Assembly (NCBI RefSeq): GCF_050947875.1
Contig: NC_134572.1
Span: forward strand, 133,045,105 to 133,109,104
Direction of reading: 5' to 3'
DNA length: 64,000 bases
DNA from: Dermacentor variabilis
Taxonomy: Eukaryota; Arthropoda; Arachnida; Ixodida; Ixodidae
Part shown: piece after piece, positions 32,440 to 43,745 of the stretch
Layout: each line of letters starts with the position of its first letter
Position numbering within the stretch: the first letter of the stretch is position 1
Position numbers and translations under genes: made by a program
The notes under the pieces: generated by a model
Told to the model about the DNA's origin: nothing
The model's database searches: none
What the model saw: only the letters and a program-made list of their open reading frames with translations

Positions 32440-34712
32440 TTCCAGTCATCATCATTAAGAAATAGAACAGTTGTATGAGGGTGTCGAATCAGTAATGCGA
32501 AAGATGCGAAAGCAGTATGCTGTAGTCATAGGGGACCTTATTGCGGAAGGAGGGGTGCGGGGGTAAGCAGAACTGGGGAACAGGTAATTATAGGAAGTAC
32601 GGCATCTATACTCTAGAAATAGTAAAGGAGATATGCTGGGAGAATTCGCAGAAAGAAATCCGCTCCGAATAATGAATACCTTCTTCCGGAAGAGCAATAA
32701 CAGGAAGTCGGCCTGGATATTCCTAACGGGGAAAGAAGTGAAATAGATGGCATACTGTGTACCAACCCTAGCATTGTGCGGCGTGTAGAATGTGTAAGGT
32801 AGAGTGAAGGGCAGTGCTCACAGGTTAGGGATTTCAAGGAGCGCTCTTTTCTCAACACAGGAAGAGAAAAATTAGTCAAGGGGAACACAGGCCAACGTAT
32901 AAGCACTCAGAGTGAAGTCACTTACATTCAGGCTAATGGTCTCAACCGAATGTGCGTGTTTAGATCAGAAAGGTGGAAATAACATATGTAGTAAATGAGG
33001 CTGTAACTACATTTATTTCGGAAGCCGCATTTGAAGTGGGCTGTAAAACAACAAGGCAGCAAGCAGGTAATGTCTCCCAATTAACAAAGGACCAACTAAA
33101 CAAACGACAAAAAACGAATGTGCCTAACCCAAGAGATCTGATATGGAATGGATCGAACTGTGAAAACTGATAAGCAAGAATAAAGTGATATTCCAAATTA
33201 CAACTGTTGGAAATCCTGCGGAGTATAGTAAAAATGATTGCAGCACTAAATTGGTGAAAAGGAAACTTGGCATAACAAAGAGCAAGATGTATGTAGCGAA
33301 ACGTAAATAGGGCAATGTCATCAGCAATTTCGATGATATAGGAAGGGCCGGAAAGAATTCTGTTGAAACGTATAGTCAGAATAGTCACGCAACTTTGACT
33401 GGAAGTAGTGAGTATTAAGACGCAGAAGTGCCATATGTAACTAGCTATGATGTTACAAGGGCTTTGCAAAAACATGACCCGGCGAAAACCGGCAGAAGAT
33501 GCAGTAACAATCTAACAACACAGCTACCTTAATTTTCCACAAGAAAAGTGGCGAAATGCCGATCAAGAAAACTGCGAGGCAATGTGGCACAAACTCTGTA
33601 ATGTGCGTCACTTTATGTTTAGAAGGTTTATTCAAAGTTTATTAGGCTGGAATAGATTAGGATTGAGGATCATTGGCGAATATCGCAGCAGCCTACTGTT
33701 TGCAGATGGTATTCTCCTGTTCAGAAACATTGAAGATAACTTGCAACAAATCATCAAAGACCTTAGCTGACACAGTGCAAGAGTAGGGTTGAAGACTCAT
33801 ATGCAGAAGACAAAGGTAATGCTTAATAGCCTGTTAGGAGAACAAGAATTCATGATTAGCAGTTAGCCTCTACAGTATGTGTAATATTGCGTTAGCCTAT
33901 AACCCGCCGTGGTTGCTCAGTGGCTATGGTGTTGGGCTGCTGAGCACGAGGTCGCGGGATCGAATCCCGGCCACGGCGGCCGCATTTCGATGGGGGCGAA
34001 ATGCGAAAACACCCGTGTGCTTAGATTTAGGTGCACGTTAAAGAACCCCAGGTGGTCAAAATTTCCGGAGTCCTCCACTACGGCGTGCCTCATAATCAGA
34101 AAGTGGTTTTGGCACGTAAAACCCCAAATATTATTATTACGTTAGCCTATAGGCCAAGTACTCGCAGGGGATTCTGATCATGAGGAGAAAACTTACAGAA
34201 TAAAAATGAGTTCGAGCACTAACAGCAGGCATTACCAAGTAATAGCTGAGAGCTTATCGCTATCCATGAAGAAAAAAAAAAGCAGAATTATTGCATTCTA
34301 CCGGTACTAACATGTGGGGCAGAAACTTAGAGATTAGCAAAGAAGCTTGAGAAGATGTTAAGTACCGTGCAACGAACGATGAAAAGAAAACTAATAGCCA
34401 TACGTTAGGGGACAAGAATACAGCGGTGCAGATTAGAGAGCAGATGGTAGTAGCCAATATTCTGGTTGCCATTAAGAGGAACAGGCCACGTAAAGCTTAA
34501 GGCAGATCACTGATGTCTGTCAGAGTTAAGTAGGTAAGGGGAAAAAAGCGCACTCAAGGACAGCAAAAAATTGTGTGTGATGAAATTAGGAAGTCTGCAG
34601 GCATAAAATGGAATCAGGTAGCGCAAGACACGGGCAACTTGAGGTCACTGGGAAAGACCTTCGTGCTGCAGCAGACACAAATACGCTTATGATGATGATG
34701 ACGATGGTGGTA
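32440..34712 (+). pseudogene. RTE-like LINE, heavily decayed
   Basis: Pieces in changing frames follow the order of an RTE-type endonuclease-RT protein. Near 32500 comes RKQYAVVIGD (GDFNA region decayed), then GEFAERNPLRIMNTFFRK, then NEAVTTFISEAAFEVGCKTT (about 32990). DVTRALQKHDPAKT follows (about 33450), then the RT region GLRIIGEYRSSLLFADGILL with FADG in place of FADD (about 33660), and VGLKTHMQKTKVML. After the Ruka insertion come thumb-like pieces and SAGIKWNQVAQDTGN near 34600. A TGATGATGATGA tail follows, typical of RTE 3' ends. Many stops and shifts show great age. Confidence 0.65.
33885..34151 (+). mobile_element. Ruka-like SINE, copy C, full length with TSD
   Basis: The element spans 33902-34134. 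Its tRNA-like head has 7-bp complementary ends (GCCGTGG and CCACGGC) and A and B boxes. The body follows, then a short ATTATT tail. It is bracketed by TATTGCGTTAGCCTATA (33885-33901) and TATTACGTTAGCCTATA (34135-34151), a 17-bp TSD with one mismatch. It lies inside the RTE-like LINE and is therefore younger. It is the best reference copy in the window. Confidence 0.92.
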
Positions 34713-35065
34713 GTGACAGAAGCATAAAAATGTCAGAGGCCTGTGCGGCACAAGCAGCACACTCACAGCGTAAGCTGCAGGGGCTGCTCCATAGGAACTC
34801 CATTTTTCACACCAGGCACTACAGGGTACGTCTTCGCGGCGAAGTCTCTTGGCATTTTTTTCACGAGAACGATCTGAACTCTTCGCCCGGCGTCGATGGC
34901 GAGCGGCGGCTTGTGCTGCTCTATGTTGTGTGGTTGCTACCATGCACGTGGCTCTGGGATTCACTTCTTCAGCAGCGGTTCTTGCCATGCGAGGAGGCGC
35001 CATAACGTCTACCGAAGAGAAAACACAGGCACCCAGACTACGCGGCGCACACATCACATCCCTTG
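34713..35065. other. Spacer after the RTE tail
   Basis: GC-richer DNA with short frames on both strands, none with a motif. Near 35013-35060 it resembles the leader of the repeat family at 35066. Confidence 0.35.
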
Positions 35066-35178
35066 ACCGGTGACACGATACGATGGTATTGATGATGGTT
35101 ACGATGATAATGACGGTTTATTAGCATCCCCTTTGAAACTGGGCGGTGACGCATTGTCACCTAGCCTGCTTGAGTTAA
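35066..35178 (+). repeat. Dispersed tick repeat, member 1
   Basis: It contains GATGATGGTTACGATGATAA, TTTATTAGCATCCCCTTTGA, GGCGGTGACG and CACCTAGCCTGCTTGAGTTA. The same order recurs at 37290-37930 and partly at 35480-35600. Confidence 0.6.
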
Positions 35179-35202
35179 CCAGGTCCAGCTACACGCAGTG
35201 AT

Positions 35203-35450
35203 GCAGCGATGGTGTAGAGGTAGAGCATCTGCCTCGCGTGCAAGAGGACCGTGGTTCGAATCCCGGTGCCGCGCAATTTTACACCGGATTGAAAAAAGAA
35301 CCACGTGTTGATAAAATTCATAAACAGGCCTGCAGTGCGGCCTGATCCCGGTGACAAGAACCGGTAATTCACTCCCTCACCAGAGCAGGATTGGCCAACC
35401 TGGTGCAGTATTTGGCCACAACCTCGTATATGAATACACGCAGCATGCAA
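35203..35450 (+). mobile_element. tRNA-headed SINE-like repeat (different from Ruka)
   Basis: 35203-35275 is a 73-nt tRNA-like segment with an A-box-like TGGTGTAGAGG and B box GGTTCGAATCC. The acceptor strands (GCAGCGA and GCCGCGC) pair poorly and the T stem is imperfect, so a working tRNA is unlikely. The following unique body (CACGTGTTGATAAAATTCAT, GCCTGATCCCGGTGAC) has no second copy here, so SINE versus tRNA pseudogene is open. Confidence 0.5.
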
Positions 35451-35479
35451 ATACTACACGCACCCGCTACATGTGGGGA

Positions 35480-35600
35480 CACGTGGTGCAATGCAACTGC
35501 AATGCAAAGTCTTGCACGTATCGATGATACGCGGCGCGCACGTGACAGCGCGTGATAAATGGCAAGATACGTTGTTAATGATGGTGATGAAGATTTATTC
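35480..35600 (+). repeat. Dispersed tick repeat, partial member 2
   Basis: It shares CACGTGACAGC-type text and GTTAATGATGGTGATGA followed by TTTATTCGCAT with the members at 35066 and 37465-37600. Confidence 0.4.
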
Positions 35601-35867
35601 GCATTTCTTTTGCAACATTTGGGGATATCGACACGCCCTTGCGTGGGCGCATTTCACCTGTTGCTGCAATCTCTACGCCACACTGCCTCCTCGCTCCGAG
35701 CCAGTTATCAGCGGTGGCACCCCACTCATGATGGTTCGCGGTGAAGGCGGAGCTATGACGTCACGAAGCGGTCCCTGGTGGCTAGTGTATTGACGGTAGC
35801 GTCCCTTCTCCTTGGGACTGCACTGTGTACGTACATGCTTCCTCTCGTCCGCCGACACCATTGTGAC

Positions 35868-35870
35868 TAA
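35868..35870. repeat. TAA target-site duplication, left
   Basis: Left copy; the right copy is 36731-36733. See the inverted-repeat element. Confidence 0.6.
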
Positions 35871-36730
35871 AGGCTCAACCAGACGTACGCGTTCCAATGC
35901 GCCCGCACGCGCCGCACCACGCCTGGGCGCGTACGGCGTCAGGCGCGGAGGCTGTTTCGCGTGTCGGCGCGCGGCGGCGTGGAGACCTACAACCGCTAGA
36001 ATTTTTGCGCCCGCGCCGGAAGCTGCCGCTCGCGTCAGTAGCATGACACACCTCACATGACCACGGCAAGCCAACGTCACTTCCGGAACGACTCTTCGCG
36101 CGACGTTCAGGCAAGCTTGCGGGAAACATGGCGGCGGTCCCGGCTGCCCGCTTCGAATTGAATTTGGCGTTGCTTTTGTAAAATGCACTTCGTTCGTAGC
36201 AAATGACTGTGTAAACGGCTTTCGCTTAGTCTCAGGCCGCTTCGACGACAGAGTATTAGGGATAACCTCGTGGTGTTTTCGAGATCGCTTCTCGTTTCGA
36301 ACGAGTCGAAGCCTAACGAAAGAAACGTTCGAGATGTCAACGCCACCTGTCGCTAATGGCGCGAAATAGCCGCAACAACGGCATATGGCCTCTGAGATTC
36401 GAAAATATCGCCGGTCAACTAAAATTGTAGAAAACGTGCGCTGCTTAGCGTACGCTATATTATAGCGTATAGCGTACGCTGTAGTTGCTGACGCTAAACT
36501 AAAACTGTCTAATATGTAACACATTGCTTAACGAGGCCGTTAAGCGAAGGCTAGACTGCCTTGAACATGGCAAGCTAGCAACACTGCGCCGCCGCGACGA
36601 GACGCGCGGCTACGCGCGGCAACTCGTGCATCGTTTGGGTGCGCGCCCTCTTCCTCCGTCGGGCGCCACGCGACGTCGAGTCAGCGCGGCGTGTGCGGAC
36701 GCATTGGAACGCGTACGTCTGGTTGAGTCT
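35871..36730. mobile_element. 860-bp inverted-repeat element, PIF/Harbinger-like MITE
   Basis: The two ends are inverted copies. The left reads AGGCTCAACCAGACGTACGC onward; the right, complemented, reads AGACTCAACCAGACGTACGC onward. They agree for about 45 bp with three mismatches and more loosely further in. They are flanked by TAA on both sides, the 3-bp TWA duplication typical of PIF/Harbinger transposons. No transposase frame exists inside, so mobility would need a related autonomous element. Frames inside, including a 283-codon one on the minus strand, carry no motif. A palindrome around AGCGTACGCTATA lies at about 36446-36480. Confidence 0.75.
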
Positions 36731-36733
36731 TAA
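36731..36733. repeat. TAA target-site duplication, right
   Basis: Right copy of the TAA pair bracketing the 860-bp inverted-repeat element. Confidence 0.6.
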
Positions 36734-37289
36734 GACTGAGCTCACGCACGGTGCCTTTGCACCGTGCGGGGAACGCGTACCGCGTGTTGATCCTGTCCCG
36801 ACGTTATAAGCCGAAGAACGGGTGCCTAGTGCTCACGCGTGGTCGTACCACGCCGAGCCGCACTTATCGGAGGGCCAAGCCGAAGGAGATTGCCCGAGGT
36901 CTCGCGAGTTGGCCCATTGGTTAACGCGAGAGCAAGTAGCATAGCCGCCGGGACTTCTCCTAGCGGCGTGTCCTAGCTAAGCCTGTGCTCTCGCAGCGAC
37001 TTGCTACAGGCGCCCCCTGACTCTATTTTTTAGCCCTTGGTGCGGGACCGCTTTGGTTCCCCGCCGCCCCGGGACCGGGCGTTTGTGCAGTGTCGGGTGC
37101 CATCGGATACAATAAATAGTTTCCGTCAGCGTAGGGCAATAATGTGTTCTTGCGTGCGTCGCTCGGTAGCCCCTTGTGGCCGGAGCTCGCGCGCAGCGGC
37201 GCTAGAGGCTGACGCGGCCCTGTGGCTGGCTAAGCTCGAACCCGCAGTGGTCGGTACTCCTGTGAGACACCAAGACCCCACAAATTGGA
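36734..37289. other. GC-rich stretch, possible LTR remnant
   Basis: No gene. GGATACAATAAATAG near 37105-37120, preceded by a GC-rich region and followed by GGGCAATAATGTG, resembles the R-U5 part of an LTR on the plus strand. I found neither ends nor a partner. Confidence 0.3.
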
Positions 37290-37930
37290 CGGCAACACAC
37301 AGTCACCTAGTCTGCTTGAATTAATCAGGAGTGCCATACATGTTTTCATTACATCAATATTTATAAATATCCGTAATCTTGTTTTTCTTCCACGGGACAA
37401 CTCTATCTACCTTGTGCCGCTACCCATGCAACTGCCACATGACATGCCACCTGGTGTAATAATATGCAAATGTAGTGCGAAGAGCGCACGTGCAGACGCT
37501 ACGCAGCGCACATCTCTCACATTGCAAGGCAAGTGGCACAATACGATGCTAATGATGACCATAATTTATTCGTATCCCCTTTGAAACGCGGCGGTGACAT
37601 AGTCACCTAGCCAGCTTGATTTGAGAAGTAGCTGAATACGGTGCTACTGATGGCGATGATGATGATTTATTGCCATTCCATTTGGAATCCGGTGGTGTCA
37701 TAGTTATCTAGCCAGCTTGATATAATCAGGAACACAATATATATATTTTCTAGCATTCTTGTATACATCACCGTAAAATTCTTTTTCTTCCTCAAACCTT
37801 CTTCAACTGCCTTGTACCGCTACCTATGCATCTGCTATATGGCGTTTCACCTGGTGTAATAATCTGCAACTTCAATACAAAATCTGCCCGTATCGACGCT
37901 ACGGCGCGCGCATGTCGCATCACGTGTCTC
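37290..37930 (+). repeat. Dispersed tick repeat, tandem members 3-5
   Basis: Three successive, partly complete copies start near 37300, 37545 and 37640. Shared landmarks are GTCACCTAGTCTGCTTGAAT, TTGTACCGCTACC or TTGTGCCGCTACC, and CACCTGGTGTAATAAT, followed by GATGATGATGATTTATTGCC-type text. Tandem arrangement is unusual for a dispersed repeat. Confidence 0.6.
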
Positions 37931-38343
37931 CTCGCGCGCTAGGACGCGTATCTAGGGCATTGTAGGGCACGCATGCTCGCAAGCGCTGGTGAGCCTCATC
38001 GGGATATAGCAGAGAGAACTCCAAAGATGGACTTACGTTTTGATCCACATGGCATTCGTTTTTTACCGCCTTAACGGGATTTTTAACAGATGCGCGTTGT
38101 CTTTTTGCTCGGGCTGCATGCAGTCTGGCGTAGTCTCCTGGCATATAGACACTGTGATGTTAAAGGCCGATCTGTGCATGAATATTTTGAGGAAATTTTG
38201 TGAAAGTATGTGAGGTGTATAAGTCGATTAGCTGGGATGATCATTTGTCAATGCTGAATGCTTTAACGCAGATAAAACGAGTGTGATCTGTCATCACAAA
38301 CACTTATTTCGTGTAGCTAAGCTGGAAATAAAGGGGTAAATGG
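37931..38343. other. Spacer, no gene seen
   Basis: It holds no recognisable coding sequence or repeat beyond the end of the preceding family. Confidence 0.4.
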
Positions 38344-38490
38344 CTGGCGTGGCTCATTGGTAGAGTAGTTGACTCCCACGCAGCTGGGCCGGGTTCGATC
38401 CCGGCGGGAACTGGGTATTTTCTTCTCATTCCTGGCGATAGCTGCTACGGACACCGGCGGCGGCGGAGGCGGCGGTGGCGCACACCATCG
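38344..38490 (+). mobile_element. Third tRNA-headed SINE-like sequence with a GGC-repeat body
   Basis: The head has A box TGGCTCATTGGTAGAG and B box GGTTCGATCCC, then GGCGGGAACTGGGTATTTTC. A (GGC)n-rich stretch follows at about 38455-38480. The T arm lacks one base, which argues against a working tRNA. The landmark CCCGGCGGGAACTGGG suggests a tRNA-derived SINE; the family is not named. Confidence 0.5.
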
Positions 38491-39089
38491 TCAACCGAAA
38501 TTGTCATTGGAATGAGACAGACACAGCATGCGCTGTCAAGATGCAACACCTTATGTGAGAGTTTAATCAGCAGTCGTCCACTGCAGAGAATACAAGACAG
38601 TAGTGTTTTTGGGGAGTATGTCATTACTAAGAGGACATCATGCAGTTGGTTGGGCCAGTTTCGGTGTACAAATTTTTACATCATACACACTCTATGCTGT
38701 TTTTCTCCATCGCACTTTTGTTTTGAACGTTTAAACAATCATATGCATTGGAAGTGTCGTAAAACCACCCGTGAAAAGGCTAGTGAGATGAAGGACTGCG
38801 GCATGAAGGAAGGCCTTGAAAATTGGCGTGTTTCGTCGATGATACGATTCGTCGATGATGTGGAAAGCTGCTGGCAACACGAGCTTTCTGTTGCGGATAG
38901 TTCATACAAAGGATAAAATGGCTGAACCCAAAATTATGTTCCCACCAATGCCAGAGCAGGGTCTTCGTCTTCTGAAGATCATGCTGTGTGCCAGGTGGAC
39001 ATATGTAGGGCATTGTCGACTTATAAAAGCTCCAGCGGAACGATACAATCAGAACTGCACTGCACTGTAACCAATTATAGCGTGGGGAG
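38491..39089. other. Spacer, no gene seen
   Basis: Frames up to 134 codons occur on the plus strand (38512-38916) but show no domain or motif, and the antisense frames overlap them. Confidence 0.35.
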
Positions 39090-39822
39090 TGTTGCGTACT
39101 CCAGGGTAGCGTATCGTACTGCTGCCGAGTAGTAGCGGCGCCTGCCTATCGAAGCTCGACCGACGTTACTTATTGGGTAGCGTGGCGTTGTCGGCGGGCT
39201 ACAAGCATCCGGTAGACCATGGCGACCAAGCAAGGGCGAGACGATTTCTAGTGCGCAACTTACACGGTTTATTCAAAGGTAAATGAAAGAAAATGAGAAG
39301 CGCATGAAGTGATTAAAAGTACCTTTCGGAGCTCCTTAAATAGGCTCTCTACAATCGTGGGCGGGATCTTGCTTCCATCGATGTCATGTGACCGGCACGG
39401 AAAGAGGGGCCCTCCTCCTCTGGTTATACCGAGCCTGCTGAAAGGAAGAAGTCCCGCCTCCCGGAATCGTAGACGTCTGTCCGCCTCTTCTGCGCTTTGC
39501 GGGTTCGTGGAAGTTCTCTTCTAGGTCCCATTCGAGGAAAGGGCCTTTCTAATCTCGCACACACACACACACACACACAAAAGAGGCTGTACACTGCGGG
39601 GCTTCCGGCAGACAGCCACACTCGAAACGGTCATGGCGAATTAGAAAGTCACGCTTCATTTCGACGAGTTCTGGTAAAAGGTCCGGTGAGAGAAAGTTCT
39701 TTCTGCACGTGGATCAGGATGCCGACAATAGCAGGCGAAGTCACGCCTCATTTCGACGAGGCAGGGTGAGATGGTCGGTTGAAATTCTTTTCAACACGTG
39801 CTGTCATACGCCAACCCTAACA
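39090..39822 (-). mobile_element. Solo LTR with 4-bp TSD
   Basis: It begins TGTTGCGTACTCC and ends CCCTAACA, flanked by GGAG on both sides (39086-39089 and 39823-39826). On the minus strand it has a TATTTAAG box (about 39334-39342) and AATAAA (about 39269-39275), which sets the orientation. The U3 part holds a roughly 90-bp direct duplication (TTCATTTCGACGAG near 39656 and CTCATTTCGACGAG near 39747). No internal element sequence is adjacent on either side, so it is the product of recombination between two LTRs. A Ty3/Gypsy origin is likely from the 4-bp TSD. Confidence 0.75.
39558..39579. repeat. (CA)11 microsatellite inside the solo LTR
   Basis: Eleven CA units in the U3 part of the solo LTR. 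Confidence 0.9.
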
Positions 39823-41714
39823 GGAGGAAACCACTGACGCGAGCGATGAAATCATTGCAGTGTTGTTCTTCTACCATACAATGCGCATCCTCAATGCAAA
39901 GATGACCGGCTTAACCACACGGACTCGAACTGGCAAATCCTTCTACAGCAGTCCTATTAACCAGATGTTGCTCGACAGTACTGTTGTATATCCAGCTGTT
40001 GTATCCATCACCATGTATAAATATACATGGTGATGGATAAACAGCTGTGTTGAAGCATGTGGACCTGAAAGTCCGCCTCCTTCGCGCTGCTCAGGACACA
40101 GTGTGCAGGACAGGCTCAACGCACATAGGCAAATGCGTTTTCGCCCCTGTCCTGCGCACTGTCCGTTCTTCTCGTCCTTCTTGTGGTATTATTTTTGCTT
40201 CTTCATTATGAAACGAACTCGCCCAAGAAATGGTTTCGCTAATACAGCAATGGAGGCTTGCCTAATGAAGAACTCCGGAATTTCCTTGATGACTCTCCTG
40301 GAGCACAACTAGCAACATTCGTTTAGTTTCTTTAAGAGGGGCATCACAGACTTGTCAAGGCACTGAGGAGCATTGTAAACAACATGGAAGGGTTATACGC
40401 ATTTGAATAATCTTGGGACCGCCTCTGAAGAAATATACGATTGTATCGGAGAGGGCAAAACGACTTACGTCAACTCGTCTGTGCGAGTACACGCAGAATG
40501 CTGCTTACACCAGAAAAAGTTCCAGAGGCGATTGTATACGCGCAGCATTATACGCCGAAAATTTGTACAATGCACTCGGACGAAGCCACGTACGGCTTGC
40601 AAACCCTCATACCCCATATGGACACGATCGCTTGGACAAAGGCAGCCGTTCCATCTTTATCTATAAGATTCGGTGAGCAGATGTTATAGCCACCGGCAAC
40701 GAAGGTTATAGGATGAGCTTCTGGGCATACGTTATACGTAATCGATCGCGGTGCCGACGGGGGATCGATCACCGATGCAAACAGTCGTATACGTGCATGG
40801 CATGTCGATTCTCGACAACTGTAACGTAACTGAAAGCAGGACGTATGTCTAATGACGAACAGAATTTGCGAAGAAGCTGCATAGCTATGCATGATGCATG
40901 TAGAATAAGCCTCAAGGAGTTTCTTATCTATTTGCGTAAGTTCGGGATGCAGTTGTCTGAGAGCAGAATAGCATTAACTGCGCTTCAGTATAGACTGCAT
41001 GTAAAGGTTGTGTAACGATGGGAGATTACATGATTTCTGGTTGTCATTTCGTAGTTTTTCTTTTCTTCTTCAGTTTTCTTGTTCTTTACTGTTAACTAGG
41101 TTAGTGCCTCGTGATATATTATAACTACTTTGAAAGAACGCTCTGTCCTGCCTCAATATTTAATCACCATGGTAACTTCGCTTTCAAGCAATGATAGCAA
41201 AAGATTCCTTTAAGAGAGAATTTAGAAGAAAAGCACTTGTGTTATTTTCGTCCCAGGTATTTTCAGGTATTTTTTTTTCCATCATTTAGCCGCGATTTCA
41301 CAGCCACCACCGCCTCACTCTCTCCTCTTGACTGGCTTCACACAAGACGCGAAGAAACAAAACTGGCGAAACAACGTTTTCCGTGAGGCCTCGATGTCAT
41401 GATCTGCACAGCTCCCGGGCCCGTATGCCGTATGGACGTATGCCCTCTGCGCAGTTTGTCGCAAGAAGCTCCATGGGCCCGAGTCTGCCAAGTGTTTCTT
41501 AGGGACAGCTAAGACACGGGCTGTTAACATTTCGTAAACATTCGGTTTCAAGTTATTCAAGCCTATAAGGACATTTGCGAAACAGCTTACATTTGTCACC
41601 GAGCTTGCATCTACCCAGAGATTAGTGTTTGCCTTCCTCGATGGAGGGGGCACAAATTTCTCAGCGTATTTTCAAATTCCAGGCTCTCCAGATACGTAGG
41701 TACAACATTCACTT
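39823..41714. other. Unassigned region
   Basis: Two minus-strand frames, 40892-40548 and 41653-41315, of about 113 codons each are the only candidates. Neither has a motif I recognise, and the first overlaps three plus-strand frames. An imperfect palindrome occurs at about 40000-40040, where ATGGTGATGGAT answers ATCCATCACCAT. Confidence 0.35.
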
Positions 41715-41765
41715 TTAGTGCGATAGCAATTATATGGACATTCCAGTCGCAATCCACCTTTTTCA
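41715..41765 (+). repeat. Short piece of the dispersed repeat also at 59785
   Basis: GCGATAGCAATTATATGGAC followed by ATTCCAG matches GCGATTGCAATTATATGGAC followed by ACTCCAG near 59785. Confidence 0.6.
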
Positions 41766-43629
41766 CGGCGTGACGGCGCATGCGCCTTGCCCTAGTGGAT
41801 CAGTTGCGAAACGTTTTGGAAGGACCGCGCTCGGCCGCACGGTCCCATCTCGGGGGAAAGTCACCGAAAAAAAGTTTAGGGCGAGCGCTGAACACTCGTT
41901 CCATGTGCCGCGTTGAAACTCCATTGGTAGTTCGGCATCGATGCGGTACTGAAGACGTGCGCAGCAAGACTGCAACTCCACTTTAAAACAGAACACGGCC
42001 AGGGATCAGTGGTCCGGATTGGACCGTGAGCCAAGTAGTTGCCGCCTTTCATTGATGGCTAACAAAGTTAACGAGAACCCCCCGCATTACACTTCGGCAA
42101 CGCTTAAAAACATCACGTTGCTAACGAACTCTTCTTGCAGCGTCGCCCCTCACTTGCTGGTGGTGGCAGCGTGTGTCTGACTTGACGTAGCCGTTTAAGC
42201 CGCGGTAACACTCGGTCGATACCAGACCGACAAGACGCCCACGCCAACAACTGACCGACTATTCAGCACAGTGTGTCGCTAAGACCATTTCATCATACCA
42301 GGCTGACAACGACGCAACTGACGAGCGCGAGTTGTGCTGTCAAGAGCTTTCTTGTCGACGGCATCGACAAAATCGGCGTGCCGACCATCGTTCGACCGGA
42401 CCCCGCGCGATCTGCCGTCGACCCGATAACGCGATAGTCGCAGCGCCTTCGCTTGTACGTATATTTAATAGTGCTCAAAATGAGTTAAACATGCCTACAA
42501 AGTTGAGAGACATAAGCTTCAACCCTCTCAAGCCGTGCACATGAAGTTTGAGTCAATGTTGCGGGTTTCCGCAGAACTATTACGTTAATGTTAATCATGT
42601 TCAGCGGAGGTTAGACTTCGCGCCGTCGAGTTCGGGCACCTGCTACCGGCGGACCTTAACTGAAATATAAGCAGTTAGGACGAAAGAAACTGCTCTTATA
42701 GTTTAGTTCTGGCCTTAACGTTTTGAAATCAAGTACTATTCACTTCGCACGGCGCGTAAACGACAAGCGGCAAGTGGCGACACAGCGCTGGGCCAACATA
42801 CGTATACATCACCATGCCCGGAGGCTGCCGGTCGTATTCGCTACATAGATGAGTGGATCTGTACGTCTTGTTGTGCTGATGCATTTTTCAATTCGAGAGA
42901 TGCACTATTGACCTCTGCGTCAAACAGGAAACAAGAGACAGTGCATTCGGTATACAGCAGCATAAACAAATGTCCCACTCTGTTATACCAATGGTGTCAG
43001 CGATGGCATCCGCGTTTTCGCCAGAGAACAAACAACGCGGCCTATAAGTGAGCGCTTATGCGAGCACAGTTTTCTCTAATAATGCCTTATGGCACAGGCA
43101 AACGGTAAGTATGATGGAGTTAAAGGAAAACGAGAATCAGTATGAAATTAACAGCCCGTAATAGATGTATCTGGATCACAGTTGCCGTTGTTTAAGGGGT
43201 TCAGCCGCTCATATTGACTCGTCTCAGGGAGGAACAGCACGGCACATATGCGCAGATATGTATGCCTTGATACTTTCTGACATTATTTCAAGTCTGCGGT
43301 GCACCTTTTCCGCAATATTTGACGCTAAAACGGTCTGTGGCTGTAGAGGTCGATGTAAACGAGTGCACCACTTCGCTAAATCCGACGCGGAAGGCTGCGC
43401 ACGAAGGCTTGAACTCAGGCCAGCTCACGCAGCAGTGGGTGAGTGCTACATGACTTCCAGGAATGGCATGCTGCCCCAAAGAAGCCATTAACAATTCTTC
43501 GCGAACCACGAAACGCACAACCGACGCGCAAACAACATGGGCGCAGGTACACAAATCAACCGGCGAAATGACGGCACCCTTCCAAAACGTTTCCAGCGGC
43601 GTGCGGCAGAGGGCAGCGCAGGAACATGA
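41766..43629. other. Unassigned region
   Basis: No supported gene. Frames of 60-110 codons occur on both strands without motifs. Confidence 0.35.
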
Positions 43630-43745
43630 AAAGGGAGGATTCTGCCATCGCCGAGATGTTCCGTATAAAATCCAAGGGCGATAACGTTCTCGCCGCGCGC
43701 CGTATGCTCTGTGTGAGTGAAAGCGCGCGAGGGTGAGCCGACGAT
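43630..43745 (+). repeat. Piece of the dispersed repeat also at 59785
   Basis: TTCCGTATAAAATCCAAGGG, CGATAACG, CGCGCGCCGTATGCTCTGTG and GTGAAAGCGCGCGA follow the same order as 59845-59920. Together with 41715-41765 this represents separated parts of one family. Confidence 0.5.

Noticed and set aside
35203..35275. Functional tRNA gene
   Set aside because: Acceptor strands and T stem mispair; a SINE head or pseudogene is more likely.
35673..36524. 283-codon minus-strand open frame
   Set aside because: It covers much of the 860-bp inverted-repeat element and continues into its flank. It is GC-driven, with no domain, and overlaps plus-strand frames.
40380..40892. Three plus-strand frames and one minus-strand frame of 80-114 codons
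   Set aside because: They overlap in all phases with no recognisable domain, which fits chance in stop-poor DNA.
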